A stretch of DNA of 64,000 nt, from the NCBI GenBank assembly GCA_023665805.1, contig JAMPDJ010000003.1, forward strand, positions 102,985 through 166,984. The letters run 5' to 3'. How positions within the stretch are numbered: position 1 is the stretch's first letter; every line of letters begins with the position of its first letter. Shown here piece after piece: positions 25,150 through 34,807 of the stretch. The notes beneath the pieces are model-generated. The model was not told where the DNA came from, did no database searches, and worked only from the letters and a program-made list of their open reading frames with translations. Source of the DNA: Bacteroides sp. GTDB lineage: Bacteria > Bacteroidota > Bacteroidia > Bacteroidales > Bacteroidaceae. The position numbers and the translations under genes were made by a program.

Positions 25150-27672
25150 TCATAATCCCAGTTCTATTTTCAGCTTGGCAATCTGCATGGTAACTTCCCT
25201 AAGCGAAGCCTCATGTTGCTCAATCTGTAATTCTGTTGCCAGTTGCTTTTCGGTCAGCTGACTGGTTGTCAAGGTACCAGTGTCCACCTCCAAGGCTATG
25301 ATTTCCGCCTGCAATTCCTTCACTTTCTGCTGTTGCAACAAGGTATCCATCCTGTTCTCCCTGATACGTTTGCGCTTGTCATTCCAATCTATGTTGCGTG
25401 TCAGCACATTGTTAAGCTCGCCATACTGCACAGGAGGATGCGAAGCATTATAAGACCTTATCCATAAGTCCACGAGATTCTTTTGGGCACGTACCTTCTC
25501 GTCCAATACCTCTCCCATATGCCGCACGTTCCCGTAGGCACCTTCCTGTTCCTTTCGCTGCAAAGCCAACCTATGCAGTTTCTCTATGCTGGAGGTATGC
25601 TCCTCCTGAGCCTTGAGATAAGTGTCCAAAGAATGATCCAATGCTTCTCCCGTGCTGACACCAGATAGGAGTGCCTGCCTTTGCTCGCGCAACTCTCCAT
25701 ACTTGCTCTTGCTCAACCGCAGTTCTTCACGAAGGATGTCCACGCCGTGTTCACACTGTTTCCGCATGGCATCCAGCATTTCGCATCTGACTGAGTCTTC
25801 TGACAATAACCTGCCGGTTTCTGCAATAGCGGCATTAACTTCCTGCCAGTCCGAAGCCATTTGCTTTATATTCATATACAGGCCCTCGGAATTGTTTTGC
25901 CATGCACGGAACCACTCCGGCAGGGTTATCTCTTGCTGTAACAGGTCGTAGTGACGATGATATTTCTCCTGAGCCAACTTGCGTGACAGAGCCAGGTTCT
26001 CCTCCTGTGATGCCAGAATACGACTGCGGGATTTGGCCTCGTTCATACGGATGTCAATCTCGGACCTGCTGTCCTCCAACTGTGAAATCCGGCCTGAAAG
26101 AGTTGTTATCTGGGCAGTATGATAATTGAACTCACCCAACTCGGCTTCAGCACCTTGCAGATCTCTCTGAGCATTGTCAAGCAACTGACGTATTGTAGCC
26201 ATGCGTGCATCACTGTCGGTACTGGCGGAGCAATCTGTGAACGTGGGATCCAACTGTGCAAACACTCTCCATTCTTTCACATCCTGGCTTTGGCGAAGGC
26301 GCACTACCTCCAAGTTCTGCTGCTCAGCCACCTGCCGGCCAAGGTTGCTGGTCAGTTTGTCATGCAGCATGGACAGTTGTTTTTCCTGTCCCTGCAACTC
26401 CCCAGACAAAGACTCGAAATCGCTGCGGAAATCACTAATGAGCTTGTACTGGTCCTGCATCGTGTCGCTATGGTAAGGATGATGTGTGGCACCACATACC
26501 GAACATGCCGTGCCCTCTACCAAATCCGACCTCAAGCTGATAAGACTTTGACTCTTGCTCATATTCAGAGAATACTCCTTGTCGGAAGCCAAACGCTTCA
26601 ACGTAGCCACGGAAACGGTCAATTCCTGTTCCGCCTTCATGTCATGTTCGATTTCCAGACGCAAGGAATTTATCAATTGCGTCTTTTCCTCGATAGTGGA
26701 ATACCCAGTGCTTATACGACGCCACAGACTCTGCGCGGCATTCAACAGGAGCAGGCGGCTCTTGAGTGCCATGACCCTCTCCTGCACCTCATAGCTCCGT
26801 ATGCCGCTGGTATTGGCACGATGTATGCGTATCTCGTCCTGCAGGCTCTGTATCTGCTGGCCTATGTCATCGTGGCGGGAAATGATACGTGCCAGTTCCT
26901 CGTTGCAACGTTGCTGCTCATCGGCATTACGTTCGTACAAAAGTGTCTTGCTACTGAGATTTTCGGCCAACTCTTCAAGACGTTGCAACATCATCAATAG
27001 TAAATCGGCACGCCCCAACATGCTCTCGTGGCTTTCCATGGTATGACGACGGGCATTGAACAATTCCAACTTGCGCTCATACTCCGCACATGCCGTCCGC
27101 CGGCTGTCAAGCATGCTCTTGATACTATCCAGACGGTCTTCTTCCAAGGCCAGAAGTTGCGTCATGCGTTTCACGCTGTCCTCTATCACGGCACACGCCC
27201 CATCATGCCTGCTGCATTCATCCACTGTGTGGCACAGGTCGCGATGCCTGGCATCAGCCGTATTGGTGATGTCGCGACTGTGCATCAGATTCTTGCGCAG
27301 TTCCTCTATCTCGTCTGCAGTGCGGCGCATTTCCTGCTCCAGTTCGTTGCCATTGCGTCGGTTCTCTTCGGCATCCTGTTCCAGCATCTGCATTCTCAAG
27401 AAAGGTGCCATCACGCTCTCGAAAGTTTCAAAGCGATCCATCTCATCCGCCTCTTCGGACATGGAAGCATACTCCTTGTTGAGGGCAAAGAGGTGTTTCG
27501 AATTGATGTCCAATTCGGCATTCAGCTGCTGATGGCTATACAGTTTGCCTTGCAAGGAGCGCAAACGTTTGAGGTTTTCTTCAAGATTCTGCATGCGTGT
27601 CTGAGCCAACCGCAAGGCATCCCTCATACGCTGGTGCATGGCACTGGCTACTTCGCTATCATGTGGATTCAT
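25150..27672 (-). CDS. SbcC/Rad50-like coiled-coil protein with zinc hook but no ATPase head
   Basis: The 840-residue protein is nearly all heptad-rich coiled coil with a central hook LVEGTACSVCGATHHP; the CxxC pair is at about residues 390-393 of 840, as in Rad50/SbcC. No Walker A precedes it and no LSGG signature or Walker B follows; the C-terminus ends in coiled coil (IAKLKIELGL). Full-length SbcC is usually over 1000 residues with split ABC halves. A -7 box at 27693-27700 supports the ATG at 27672; the 40-residue hydrophobic extension to 27792 lies upstream of the promoter. It might be a structural or regulatory relative of SbcC; function unknown. Confidence 0.75.
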   Translation of the reverse strand: MNPHDSEVASAMHQRMRDALRLAQTRMQNLEENLKRLRSLQGKLYSHQQLNAELDINSKHLFALNKEYASMSEEADEMDRFETFESVMAPFLRMQMLEQDAEENRRNGNELEQEMRRTADEIEELRKNLMHSRDITNTADARHRDLCHTVDECSRHDGACAVIEDSVKRMTQLLALEEDRLDSIKSMLDSRRTACAEYERKLELFNARRHTMESHESMLGRADLLLMMLQRLEELAENLSSKTLLYERNADEQQRCNEELARIISRHDDIGQQIQSLQDEIRIHRANTSGIRSYEVQERVMALKSRLLLLNAAQSLWRRISTGYSTIEEKTQLINSLRLEIEHDMKAEQELTVSVATLKRLASDKEYSLNMSKSQSLISLRSDLVEGTACSVCGATHHPYHSDTMQDQYKLISDFRSDFESLSGELQGQEKQLSMLHDKLTSNLGRQVAEQQNLEVVRLRQSQDVKEWRVFAQLDPTFTDCSASTDSDARMATIRQLLDNAQRDLQGAEAELGEFNYHTAQITTLSGRISQLEDSRSEIDIRMNEAKSRSRILASQEENLALSRKLAQEKYHRHYDLLQQEITLPEWFRAWQNNSEGLYMNIKQMASDWQEVNAAIAETGRLLSEDSVRCEMLDAMRKQCEHGVDILREELRLSKSKYGELREQRQALLSGVSTGEALDHSLDTYLKAQEEHTSSIEKLHRLALQRKEQEGAYGNVRHMGEVLDEKVRAQKNLVDLWIRSYNASHPPVQYGELNNVLTRNIDWNDKRKRIRENRMDTLLQQQKVKELQAEIIALEVDTGTLTTSQLTEKQLATELQIEQHEASLREVTMQIAKLKIELGL

Positions 27673-27692
27673 TACATACGTAGTATTTTCCG

Positions 27693-27700
27693 CAAAGATA
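27693..27700 (-). promoter_or_regulatory. -7 box for the zinc-hook coiled-coil gene
   Basis: TATCTTTG on the minus strand, about 20 bp before the ATG at 27672. It decides the start codon, because longer forms would begin upstream of transcription. Confidence 0.55.
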
Positions 27701-27762
27701 CCAAAAAAAAACGAGAATGAGAGAAAAACGATGAAGGAACGTTGAAATAATGCGTTTAGGAG

Positions 27763-27797
27763 CACCGATGGATAGAGTAATTTTTCATCCATCGGTG
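27763..27797. terminator. Stem-loop after the propeller lipoprotein gene
   Basis: CACCGATGGAT (27763-27773) pairs with ATCCATCGGTG (27787-27797). It lies about 70 bp past the stop of the minus-strand propeller gene; the T-rich flank is on the plus-strand side. Confidence 0.5.
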
Positions 27798-27865
27798 ATT
27801 TTGTTCGTTAATTTTCTTATGAATTAAACGCAAGCAACAGGCTATGTCAGATAATTGGCGCAATC

Positions 27866-28975
27866 TCAACGGACATGTCCCATCAAGAGCCAAAAAGAGT
27901 AGTCATCTACACCACATTCCTTTGCCGGTTGTAATTGAGGCAATTTTGTCTCGTGAGACTTGAACCACGTAAAATAGCCTTCACGCACATTTGAATCGCT
28001 CAAGGCTACACAGAATTTGCCATCCGCACCAACAGACACAGGGGAGGAAAAAAGTGTGTTGTACGGAGCCTCCACATTGGAAACCGTCAGCACCGTATTC
28101 CTTTTACTGTCATACATCAGCTGGTCACCTCCATCTGCAGAAAGGAATATCAGATTGTCGTATGTACATAGATGACCGAATGACATCACCTTGTCTGAAT
28201 TCTTCATTAGCACCTTCTGGTAAGCCAGATAATCAAGTCCCTCCAATTCCCGTACATCGAATTGCCTGTCTCCACAATTCAGTAACACAAACGGCATGGA
28301 ACCGGACTTGTCTGCTTGGTAGATATGGAAATCAAACGGTGTAGTATACAGGAATTTGTCCTCTAATGCAACAATGCCTCCCACATCATCAAGTGTATAC
28401 TGCCAGGACTGCCCGTCACATGGTGCCGTCCGATAAAGCTGTTCTCCGGAAAGCGAGAAGACGACAACTTGATTGTCCTCCAGCTGATTGGTATTTATGG
28501 CGATATTTCGCTCTGTAAGGGCCATTGATGTTCCGCTGACTACATTTATCATTCCGAGGAATTGACCATCGGCATTATACCGGTTAATTTTCCGCGAGTC
28601 ACTGTCAAAGACATAGATATTGCCAGATTCGTCTATTGCGATATCAGTGATGCCTGTATACTCGTTTTGCGCGCTTCCCATACAATTGATAATCCGCTGC
28701 AAACTCTTGGATGAGGTATTGATTTTGAAAACTGCCTGTTGCATCTTGTCCAGGACAAAAACATCCGTATTGCGACGGATTATCCTGTCGAAATTCACTA
28801 TTGCCAATTCATCGGACGACACAAGTACCAGACTGTCAGGACATAAATACTCTGTGACAGAATCAAGCGATATGCTTTTGTCCAAATCAACATTTGCCTC
28901 TGTGTTCCTTACCGAATCTGTACAACCTATGCAAAAACACAGGCCAATATAAAGTAGAATCTTATTTTTATTCAT
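27866..28975 (-). CDS. 6-bladed beta-propeller lipoprotein
   Basis: A 369-residue protein with a lipoprotein signal (LCFCIGC, cysteine near residue 18) and repeated beta-propeller blades such as DIAIDESGNIYVFDSDSRKINRYN. This is the 6-bladed propeller family (often near NVEALA-type small exported proteins in Bacteroides), of unknown role at the outer membrane. The local DNA is more AT-rich than its neighbours. A small frameshifted exported-protein gene lies directly upstream. Confidence 0.82.
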   Translation of the reverse strand: MNKNKILLYIGLCFCIGCTDSVRNTEANVDLDKSISLDSVTEYLCPDSLVLVSSDELAIVNFDRIIRRNTDVFVLDKMQQAVFKINTSSKSLQRIINCMGSAQNEYTGITDIAIDESGNIYVFDSDSRKINRYNADGQFLGMINVVSGTSMALTERNIAINTNQLEDNQVVVFSLSGEQLYRTAPCDGQSWQYTLDDVGGIVALEDKFLYTTPFDFHIYQADKSGSMPFVLLNCGDRQFDVRELEGLDYLAYQKVLMKNSDKVMSFGHLCTYDNLIFLSADGGDQLMYDSKRNTVLTVSNVEAPYNTLFSSPVSVGADGKFCVALSDSNVREGYFTWFKSHETKLPQLQPAKECGVDDYSFWLLMGHVR

Positions 28976-29071
28976 GGTATAAAGTGCTTAGAAATATGTG
29001 TTAGAAATTAAATATAATACTATGTGCCTATCAAACATGTACATTATTTTTCAACACCTCCTTGTCAGGTG

Positions 29072-29354
29072 CTAATTCTTGGACCAGCTGCCACAATCTG
29101 ACACAAGCCCGTTCAATGAACTATGACATTCGTGTTTTGTCTTTCCTGTATGTTTACAATAGGTATAATAAGTCGTACAAGTACGTGGATACTGAATAGA
29201 TATCTTAACACCAGCAGTATCTGTTTGAATTTCTGTCTTAAATTCTCTGTACTTGTTCTTGTCCGTCGTATTGATATACCCAGAATACTTGTTATCAGAA
29301 GTAACCAATGATAGTAGCTACAACAGATATTGCATAGAAAAATTTCTTGTTCAT
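29072..29354 (-). pseudogene. Small exported protein gene with a frameshift
   Basis: An ATG at 29354 starts a typical signal peptide (MNKKFFYAISVVATIIGYF) that stops at 29295. A second frame, offset by one base, continues as a cysteine-bearing mature region (TCTTYYTYCKHTGKTKHECHSS, ending in DCGSWSKN) to the stop at 29072. Together they would form a roughly 93-residue exported peptide beside a propeller lipoprotein, as NVEALA-type genes often are, although the NVEALA motif itself is not seen. A one-base indel in evolution or in sequencing would explain the break. Confidence 0.5.
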
Positions 29355-30035
29355 AAATTTTACGTCATGAAATGATTTACATGTTTATTTTATCCGTGCC
29401 TGTTTGGGTATGGGACAGGCAAAGCACACTTTGGTGAACCCATTGACATTTGCATAGTATCCTATGAATTGACTGTTGATATGTCCTCCATATCATTTCC
29501 ACTACTAATCGCTGTAATTTGAACCTCCTTTCCGTTTTATAACCTATTTATGATATTTCACAAACAACTGCTATAGTAATGAATCGCATTGTTTTTATAG
29601 ACATGAATACTCTGTAAGAAAACATGCCATATACAGCATACTGTCTCCAAAGGCCGCAATACATGTTGACCGTAAAAACGTTCCATCTTCTCCTTTATCT
29701 TATTGTTTCCCAAGCAGGAGCACAATAGCATAATGGCACAGTCTATTGCAGTGGCTAACCCCATTTTAATTTATTGTCATTTTTCAGACGATTGCAAATG
29801 TATACAATTTTATAGACATTCACAAATATTTATACGTTTTTTTAGGCGTACACATATATCTTATCCGCATACCACATATTATAACATTGTTTTTCAATGC
29901 ATTGGAATTTATACGAAAATAATCACGAAAACCTATTCGTTATGCTTACATTCAAAAACTCATATTGTTTAAACAAAGACCTGACGGACTGAACAACGGA
30001 TTTCCAAACTGTCCAGTCCTAATATAATTCACGAC

Positions 30036-30081
30036 AAGCGGAGCGAAGCAATATAATTTGGTTTCCGTACCTCCGCTTTTT
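30036..30081 (+). terminator. Orphan terminator-like hairpin
   Basis: An 8-bp stem (30036-30043 with 30071-30078) and trailing T-run on the plus strand. No plus-strand gene ends nearby, so it may close an unannotated small RNA or be fortuitous. Confidence 0.35.
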
Positions 30082-30126
30082 GCTATTATTTTTATATATA
30101 AGGCATGACATTACGACATTTATGCT

Positions 30127-30134
30127 TACCTTTG
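30127..30134 (+). promoter_or_regulatory. hisS -7 box
   Basis: TACCTTTG, 54 bp before the ATG at 30189. Starts further upstream in the frame (30105) precede it and are rejected. Confidence 0.55.
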
Positions 30135-30188
30135 CACGAAATAACGACAGCCACCTCAACAAAATCAAAAAACAAAACACATACTGAC

Positions 30189-31547
30189 ATGAAACCAAGC
30201 ATCCCTAAAGGTACACGTGACTTTGGCCCCATGGAAATGGCACGCCGAAATTATATCTTCGATACCATACGTTCAGTATATGCCCTCTACGGCTTCCAGC
30301 AAATAGAGACCCCGGCAATGGAGAATCTCTCCACGCTGATGGGAAAGTATGGAGAGGAAGGGGACAAGCTGCTATTCAAGCTCCTCAACAGCGGTGATTT
30401 CCGCTCCCACGTCACGGCCGATGAATGGACGGGCAACACTTTGGGAAGACTGACATCGCAGCTTTCAGAAAAAGGCCTGCGCTACGACCTTACCGTACCC
30501 TTTGCACGTTATGTGGTGCAACACCGCGAGGAACTGCAATTGCCATTCCGACGCTATCAGATACAACCCGTATGGCGCGCCGACCGCCCACAGAAGGGCC
30601 GTTACCGCGAGTTCTATCAATGCGATGCCGACGTAGTGGGCAGCGACTCGCTCTTGAACGAAGTGGAACTGATGCAGATAGTCGACACCGTGTTCACAAG
30701 ATTCGGCATACGCGTGTGCTTGAAAATTAACAACCGCAAGATACTCTCAGGCATCGCCGATGTCATAGGCCAGGCCGACAAGATAGTGGACATCACCGTG
30801 GCCATAGACAAGCTGGACAAGATCGGTTTGGACAAGGTGAACGAGGAGCTGCTATCCGTCGGCATTCCCCAGGAGGGTGTGGACAAGTTGCAGCCAATCA
30901 TACAGTTGAGCGGCAGCAATGAAGAGAAATTGGATACCATGCGTCAGGTACTGGCTCAGAGCGAGACAGGCCTTAAGGGTGTGGAAGAGGTAGCTTTCGT
31001 ACTATCCACACTACAGGCACGTTGTCCGCTGAACAACCCTATAGAACTGGATTTGACCCTGGCACGCGGTCTCAACTACTATACGGGATGCATATTCGAG
31101 GTCAAGGCCCTGGACGTGCAGATAGGAAGCATCACCGGTGGCGGACGCTACGACAACCTCACTGGCATCTTTGGCATGCCGGGACTCAGCGGTGTGGGAA
31201 TCAGCTTTGGTGCAGACCGCATATATGACGTATTGAACCAGCTGGACCTCTATCCCGAGCAGGTACGCACCGCAACCCAACTGCTGTTTGTGAACTTCGG
31301 GGAAGCCGAGGTGGCATACTCTCTGCCAATCGTGGCGGATGCGCGAAAAAATGGCATACGTACCGAAATTTATCCTGACAATGCCAAGATGAAAAAGCAG
31401 ATGCAATATGCCAACGCCAAACAGATTCCTTACGTGGCCATAGTTGGCGAGACCGAAATGGCCGAGGGCAAAGTGACACTGAAAAACATGATTACCGGCG
31501 AACAGTCGGTGGTCTCTCCCGAGGCTTTGATAGACAGCATTGCTTGA
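30189..31547 (+). CDS. hisS: Histidyl-tRNA synthetase
   Basis: Class II synthetase that charges tRNA-His in the cytosol. The 452-residue protein shows motif 1 around the N-terminal KGTRDF segment, motif 2 with [23 protein letters not shown], the histidine-specific [14 protein letters not shown] and motif 3 [10 protein letters not shown] ... GISFGADRI, and a C-terminal anticodon-binding domain. The start [14 protein letters not shown] is standard and lies after the -7 box. Probably monocistronic, ending at the large palindrome at 31566-31617. Confidence 0.97.
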   Translation: MKPSIPKGTRDFGPMEMARRNYIFDTIRSVYALYGFQQIETPAMENLSTLMGKYGEEGDKLLFKLLNSGDFRSHVTADEWTGNTLGRLTSQLSEKGLRYDLTVPFARYVVQHREELQLPFRRYQIQPVWRADRPQKGRYREFYQCDADVVGSDSLLNEVELMQIVDTVFTRFGIRVCLKINNRKILSGIADVIGQADKIVDITVAIDKLDKIGLDKVNEELLSVGIPQEGVDKLQPIIQLSGSNEEKLDTMRQVLAQSETGLKGVEEVAFVLSTLQARCPLNNPIELDLTLARGLNYYTGCIFEVKALDVQIGSITGGGRYDNLTGIFGMPGLSGVGISFGADRIYDVLNQLDLYPEQVRTATQLLFVNFGEAEVAYSLPIVADARKNGIRTEIYPDNAKMKKQMQYANAKQIPYVAIVGETEMAEGKVTLKNMITGEQSVVSPEALIDSIA

Positions 31548-31565
31548 AAAGGCAAGGTTTATCTC

Positions 31566-31617
31566 CAATAGTCAGCCCCCCGTTCGTGAATTCACGAACG
31601 GGGGGGGCTGACTATTG
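31566..31617. terminator. GC-rich long palindrome after hisS
   Basis: Arms 31566-31590 and 31591-31617 are complementary with only a 2-base difference in the C6/G8 run, and the centre is GTGAATTCAC. It is a likely terminator between hisS (+) and the convergent pcrA (-). Confidence 0.75.
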
Positions 31618-31812
31618 TTACGACCGGATTTCACTCCGAATATGTCATTCTATATCCAATGTTCATATGCAAGTACATGGGGAATATGGTGTGCCAGACC
31701 TGCATTCTATCATTGCTATGACACATGAATATTTACAATGACTGTTTTGTTGAACGTAAAGAGTGGAAGTCGCTTACCCTCGTGACACCCTCGCGCATAC
31801 CCGTTCTTGACC

Positions 31813-31866
31813 ATAATATTGTCGTGGACGCGACCATACTATGGCCGAGGACACGTCCATACTATA
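31813..31866. repeat. TATTGTCG palindrome repeat, site 2
   Basis: ATATTGTCGTGGACGCG and CACGTCCATACTATA match units at 2231-2330 and 55244-55314. The central part shows ACCATACTATGGC. Confidence 0.5.
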
Positions 31867-31993
31867 ACTATACCATAGGTGCAGACAATACTGAGGCCAC
31901 TTTCGTAATGGCATGAGGCCAAGAATAAGTTCCCTATTGAAAAACACTTACATCCACAACCGGATATCAACACCCCGACCAGCCATAGCCGCA

Positions 31994-34291
31994 TCACATG
32001 ATTTTGAACTTGGCAAAGCGCAGCAGAAGCTGCTTGGTCCCCACATTCTCAAATGATACAGTAGCCTTGGTGTCTATTCCCTTGCCATCTATTGCAGTTA
32101 TCACCCCGTTGCCGAAGCGGTCGTGCAGAATACGCGTACCTACCGATACGTCCGGCATGGCTGCTGCTGCGGAAGCCGTAACTGCAGGTTTGGCCTGAGT
32201 GACACGGACAAAGCGGTCCGTGTCCCGAGGTGTCGGCTTGGGTACCTGATTTGCAACAACAGGTCTGCGAGGCATTTCCCTGCCCGAAAGGGAAGCAACT
32301 CCTCCGTCCGAAGGCGTAGCACCTATGCCACGTACACGCAGGTAGCGCGGGTCTATCTCACGCAAGAAACGGGAAGGACGGCAAAACTCCACCTTGCCAT
32401 AACGGAAACGACTGCGGGCGTTGGTGACTATCAGATACTCCTCGGCACGCGTCATGGCCACATAGAACAGGCGACGTTCCTCCTCCAACGCACGCAGGCT
32501 GTCCATGCACATCTGCGACGGAAAAAGGTCTTCTTCCATGCCCACCACAAAGACCACACGGAACTCCAGCCCCTTGGCCGAATGCACAGTCATGAGGGTA
32601 AGCCGGTCTTCGCTCAGCGATTCATTCTCGTCGGTATCGCTCAACAAAGACACTTCCTGCAAATAGTCTGTCAGCAGAGCCCCCTCGCCCTGCTCCTTGC
32701 GCTCCTGAACAAAGGTGGCCATACCATCAAGCAGTTCCTGCAAGTTCTCCCTGCGTGCCTGGTCCTCAGGCTCCACGCCACGGTTGACCTCGGCCTGCAA
32801 GCCGCTATTGCGGACGATATCCAGTACCAAAGCATGGGCATCGTCAGCGGTGTGACGCTCATGGAAAGAGTTTATCATCTGTACAAAGGATGACAGCTTG
32901 TTGCGAGTACCACCGTTGACATCCAGCAAGTGAGGGGAGCATAGTATTTCCCAAGGCGGGCATTCGTGCTGCAAAGCGGCATGGAAGACCTTGTCCATGG
33001 TTGTCTGACCAATGCCACGGGCAGGATAATTGATTATACGCCGCATGGCTTCCTCGTCCTGCGGATTTACCACCAGACGAAGATAGGCAATGACATCCTT
33101 TATTTCCTTGCGTTGATAGAATGACGTGCCCCCATACACGCGATAAGGTATTGCAGACTTGCGCAAGACCTCCTCGAAAGCACGGCTTTGGGCATTGGTG
33201 CGGTAAAGGACGGCCATCTGGCAATATGGTATCTGTTCGTTGCGATGGAACTCGCGCACGCACTTGGCCACGGCATTCGCCTCATCTATGTCGCTATAGG
33301 TCTGCAATACGCTGATTGGCTCGCCTGGCGCCTTTTGGGAATAAGCCTCCTTGGGTATCTGTTCGCTATTGTGTCCGATAAGGGAGTTGGCGGCCGACAC
33401 GATGGTCCGGGTGGAACGATAGTTCTCCTCCAGTTTGAAAAGTCGGCTCCCATGGTAGCGTTCCTGAAAACGCAGGATGTTGTCGATATTGGCTCCACGA
33501 AACGAATATATGCTCTGGGCATCATCGCCCACCACGCACACTCGCTGACGTTGCTGCGTCAGAAGCCATACTATCTGGTGCTGTGCATAGTTGGTATCCT
33601 GATACTCGTCCACCAATACGAACTGGAAGCGTTCTTCCCATTTCCTTGCCACATCTGTATGCTGACTAAGCAGAATCCAGGTGTAAAGCAGGAGGTCATC
33701 AAAGTCCATGACATTGGACTGTCGGCACCGCATCCAATAACGATGATATATTTGTCCTATGGCAGGCATGCGCGCCTGGCGGTCAGCCTCGATGTTGCGC
33801 CTGTCGGCCATGTACTCCTCAGGCAGAATCAACCGGTTCTTGGCCATGCTGATACGCGAGGCCACGCTACCAGGCTTGTAAGTCTTGTCATCCAGTTGCA
33901 TATCCCTGATAATGTTCTTTATCAGACTTTTGCTGTCAGAGGCATCATATATGGTAAAATCTCGTCCAAAGCCCAGGCACTCGCATTCCTGTCTAAGTAT
34001 CCGCGAGAAAATGCTGTGAAACGTACCCATCCACAAACCTGCTGCCGTGCGCTCGTCCAGCATGCGGCCGATACGCTGGCGCATTTCCTTGGCAGCCTTG
34101 TTAGTGAAAGTCAAGGCCAGAATGTTCCATGGTTGCATGCCGCAATGCAGCAGATAGGCAATCTTGTAGGTAAGTACCCTGGTCTTTCCGGACCCGGCAC
34201 CAGCTATCACCAGCGAAGGTGCATCGTTGCACAAAACCGCTTCCAATTGGCTCCGGTTCAGTTCTTTGGACAAATTATCTATGTTCATCAT
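31994..34291 (-). CDS. pcrA: PcrA/UvrD-type DNA helicase
   Basis: A 765-residue superfamily 1A 3'-5' helicase for repair and recombination control. Motifs in order: Q motif LNRSQLEAV, Walker A AGAGSGKTR, Ia LTFTNKAAKEM, II VDEYQDTN, III GDDAQSIYSFRGA, IV ENYRST, V LMTVHSAKGLEF, VI FYVAMTRAEEYL. The tail carries the PcrA-type C-terminal domain. The ATG at 34291 has GGAAGAG a few bases upstream; the earlier in-frame start at 34318 overlaps the previous gene. Most likely UvrD/PcrA, not Rep, by the tail. Confidence 0.95.
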   Translation of the reverse strand: MMNIDNLSKELNRSQLEAVLCNDAPSLVIAGAGSGKTRVLTYKIAYLLHCGMQPWNILALTFTNKAAKEMRQRIGRMLDERTAAGLWMGTFHSIFSRILRQECECLGFGRDFTIYDASDSKSLIKNIIRDMQLDDKTYKPGSVASRISMAKNRLILPEEYMADRRNIEADRQARMPAIGQIYHRYWMRCRQSNVMDFDDLLLYTWILLSQHTDVARKWEERFQFVLVDEYQDTNYAQHQIVWLLTQQRQRVCVVGDDAQSIYSFRGANIDNILRFQERYHGSRLFKLEENYRSTRTIVSAANSLIGHNSEQIPKEAYSQKAPGEPISVLQTYSDIDEANAVAKCVREFHRNEQIPYCQMAVLYRTNAQSRAFEEVLRKSAIPYRVYGGTSFYQRKEIKDVIAYLRLVVNPQDEEAMRRIINYPARGIGQTTMDKVFHAALQHECPPWEILCSPHLLDVNGGTRNKLSSFVQMINSFHERHTADDAHALVLDIVRNSGLQAEVNRGVEPEDQARRENLQELLDGMATFVQERKEQGEGALLTDYLQEVSLLSDTDENESLSEDRLTLMTVHSAKGLEFRVVFVVGMEEDLFPSQMCMDSLRALEEERRLFYVAMTRAEEYLIVTNARSRFRYGKVEFCRPSRFLREIDPRYLRVRGIGATPSDGGVASLSGREMPRRPVVANQVPKPTPRDTDRFVRVTQAKPAVTASAAAAMPDVSVGTRILHDRFGNGVITAIDGKGIDTKATVSFENVGTKQLLLRFAKFKIM

Positions 34292-34314
34292 GTATTCTCT
34301 TCCGGTAAATGGTG

Positions 34315-34752
34315 TCAAAGACTATTGACGAAGAAAGACACTACCATGGCCAACAATATCGCCCATGGCCAACGCGCTATGCCATAGGTGACGAGTTCCA
34401 ATACATCGCGTCCGGAATGCACGGTGCCTGACACCAACCCGAAAACAAAGCAGACAAGAATGCACTCGACACACAAACTCTGAAACAGGCCATTGCTCCA
34501 TGGTGAAGGGAAGACCCTGCCGGTGACACCCAGCAGAGGACTGCCTGGCAGCATGGCTGCTGCAAGTAACACGGCATTGGTGATGACAGCAACAACAATG
34601 GCTGCAACCATGCCATCCTGGTCGCGTACCTTCAGTATCTTGCTGCGCAACACGCTTCCGACGGCAGCCAACAACAGGATTACATAGACCAGCAGTTCGG
34701 ATGCCGCGCATTCCGTACCATGAAGCCATAAATATCTCAATAATTCATTCAT
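34315..34752 (-). CDS. Hypothetical four-helix membrane protein
   Basis: A 145-residue protein with four predicted transmembrane helices (about residues 20-35, 48-67, 90-107 and 125-143) and no motif I recognise. It is 23 bp upstream of pcrA on the same strand, and probably cotranscribed. The hydrophobic pattern and the ATG start support a real gene; no function is proposed. Confidence 0.65.
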   Translation of the reverse strand: MNELLRYLWLHGTECAASELLVYVILLLAAVGSVLRSKILKVRDQDGMVAAIVVAVITNAVLLAAAMLPGSPLLGVTGRVFPSPWSNGLFQSLCVECILVCFVFGLVSGTVHSGRDVLELVTYGIARWPWAILLAMVVSFFVNSL

Positions 34753-34807
34753 GACAATACATTTCCCCTATCTCCTTGTCCCGGTCATGTGGCACCATGT
34801 CCGGGAT

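Larger units (their letters stand above)
29355..30188. other. 834-bp AT-rich gap before hisS
   Basis: No convincing gene. A 68-codon minus-strand frame (29558-29764) resembles no family I recognise. A plus-strand stem AAGCGGAG / CTCCGCTT (30036-30078) followed by T5 looks like a terminator without a gene in front. The hisS -7 box is at 30127. Confidence 0.6.
31548..31993. other. 446-bp gap between hisS and pcrA
   Basis: Contains the terminator palindrome (31566-31617) and a TATTGTCG-family repeat (31813-31866). Two 63-65 codon plus-strand frames show no recognisable family and are not called. Confidence 0.6.

Noticed and set aside
27673..27792. Hydrophobic 40-residue N-terminal extension of the zinc-hook protein
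   Set aside because: The -7 box lies inside it, so transcription would begin after this segment.
29558..29764. 68-codon minus-strand frame in the AT-rich gap
   Set aside because: No ribosome site, family or gene context supports it.
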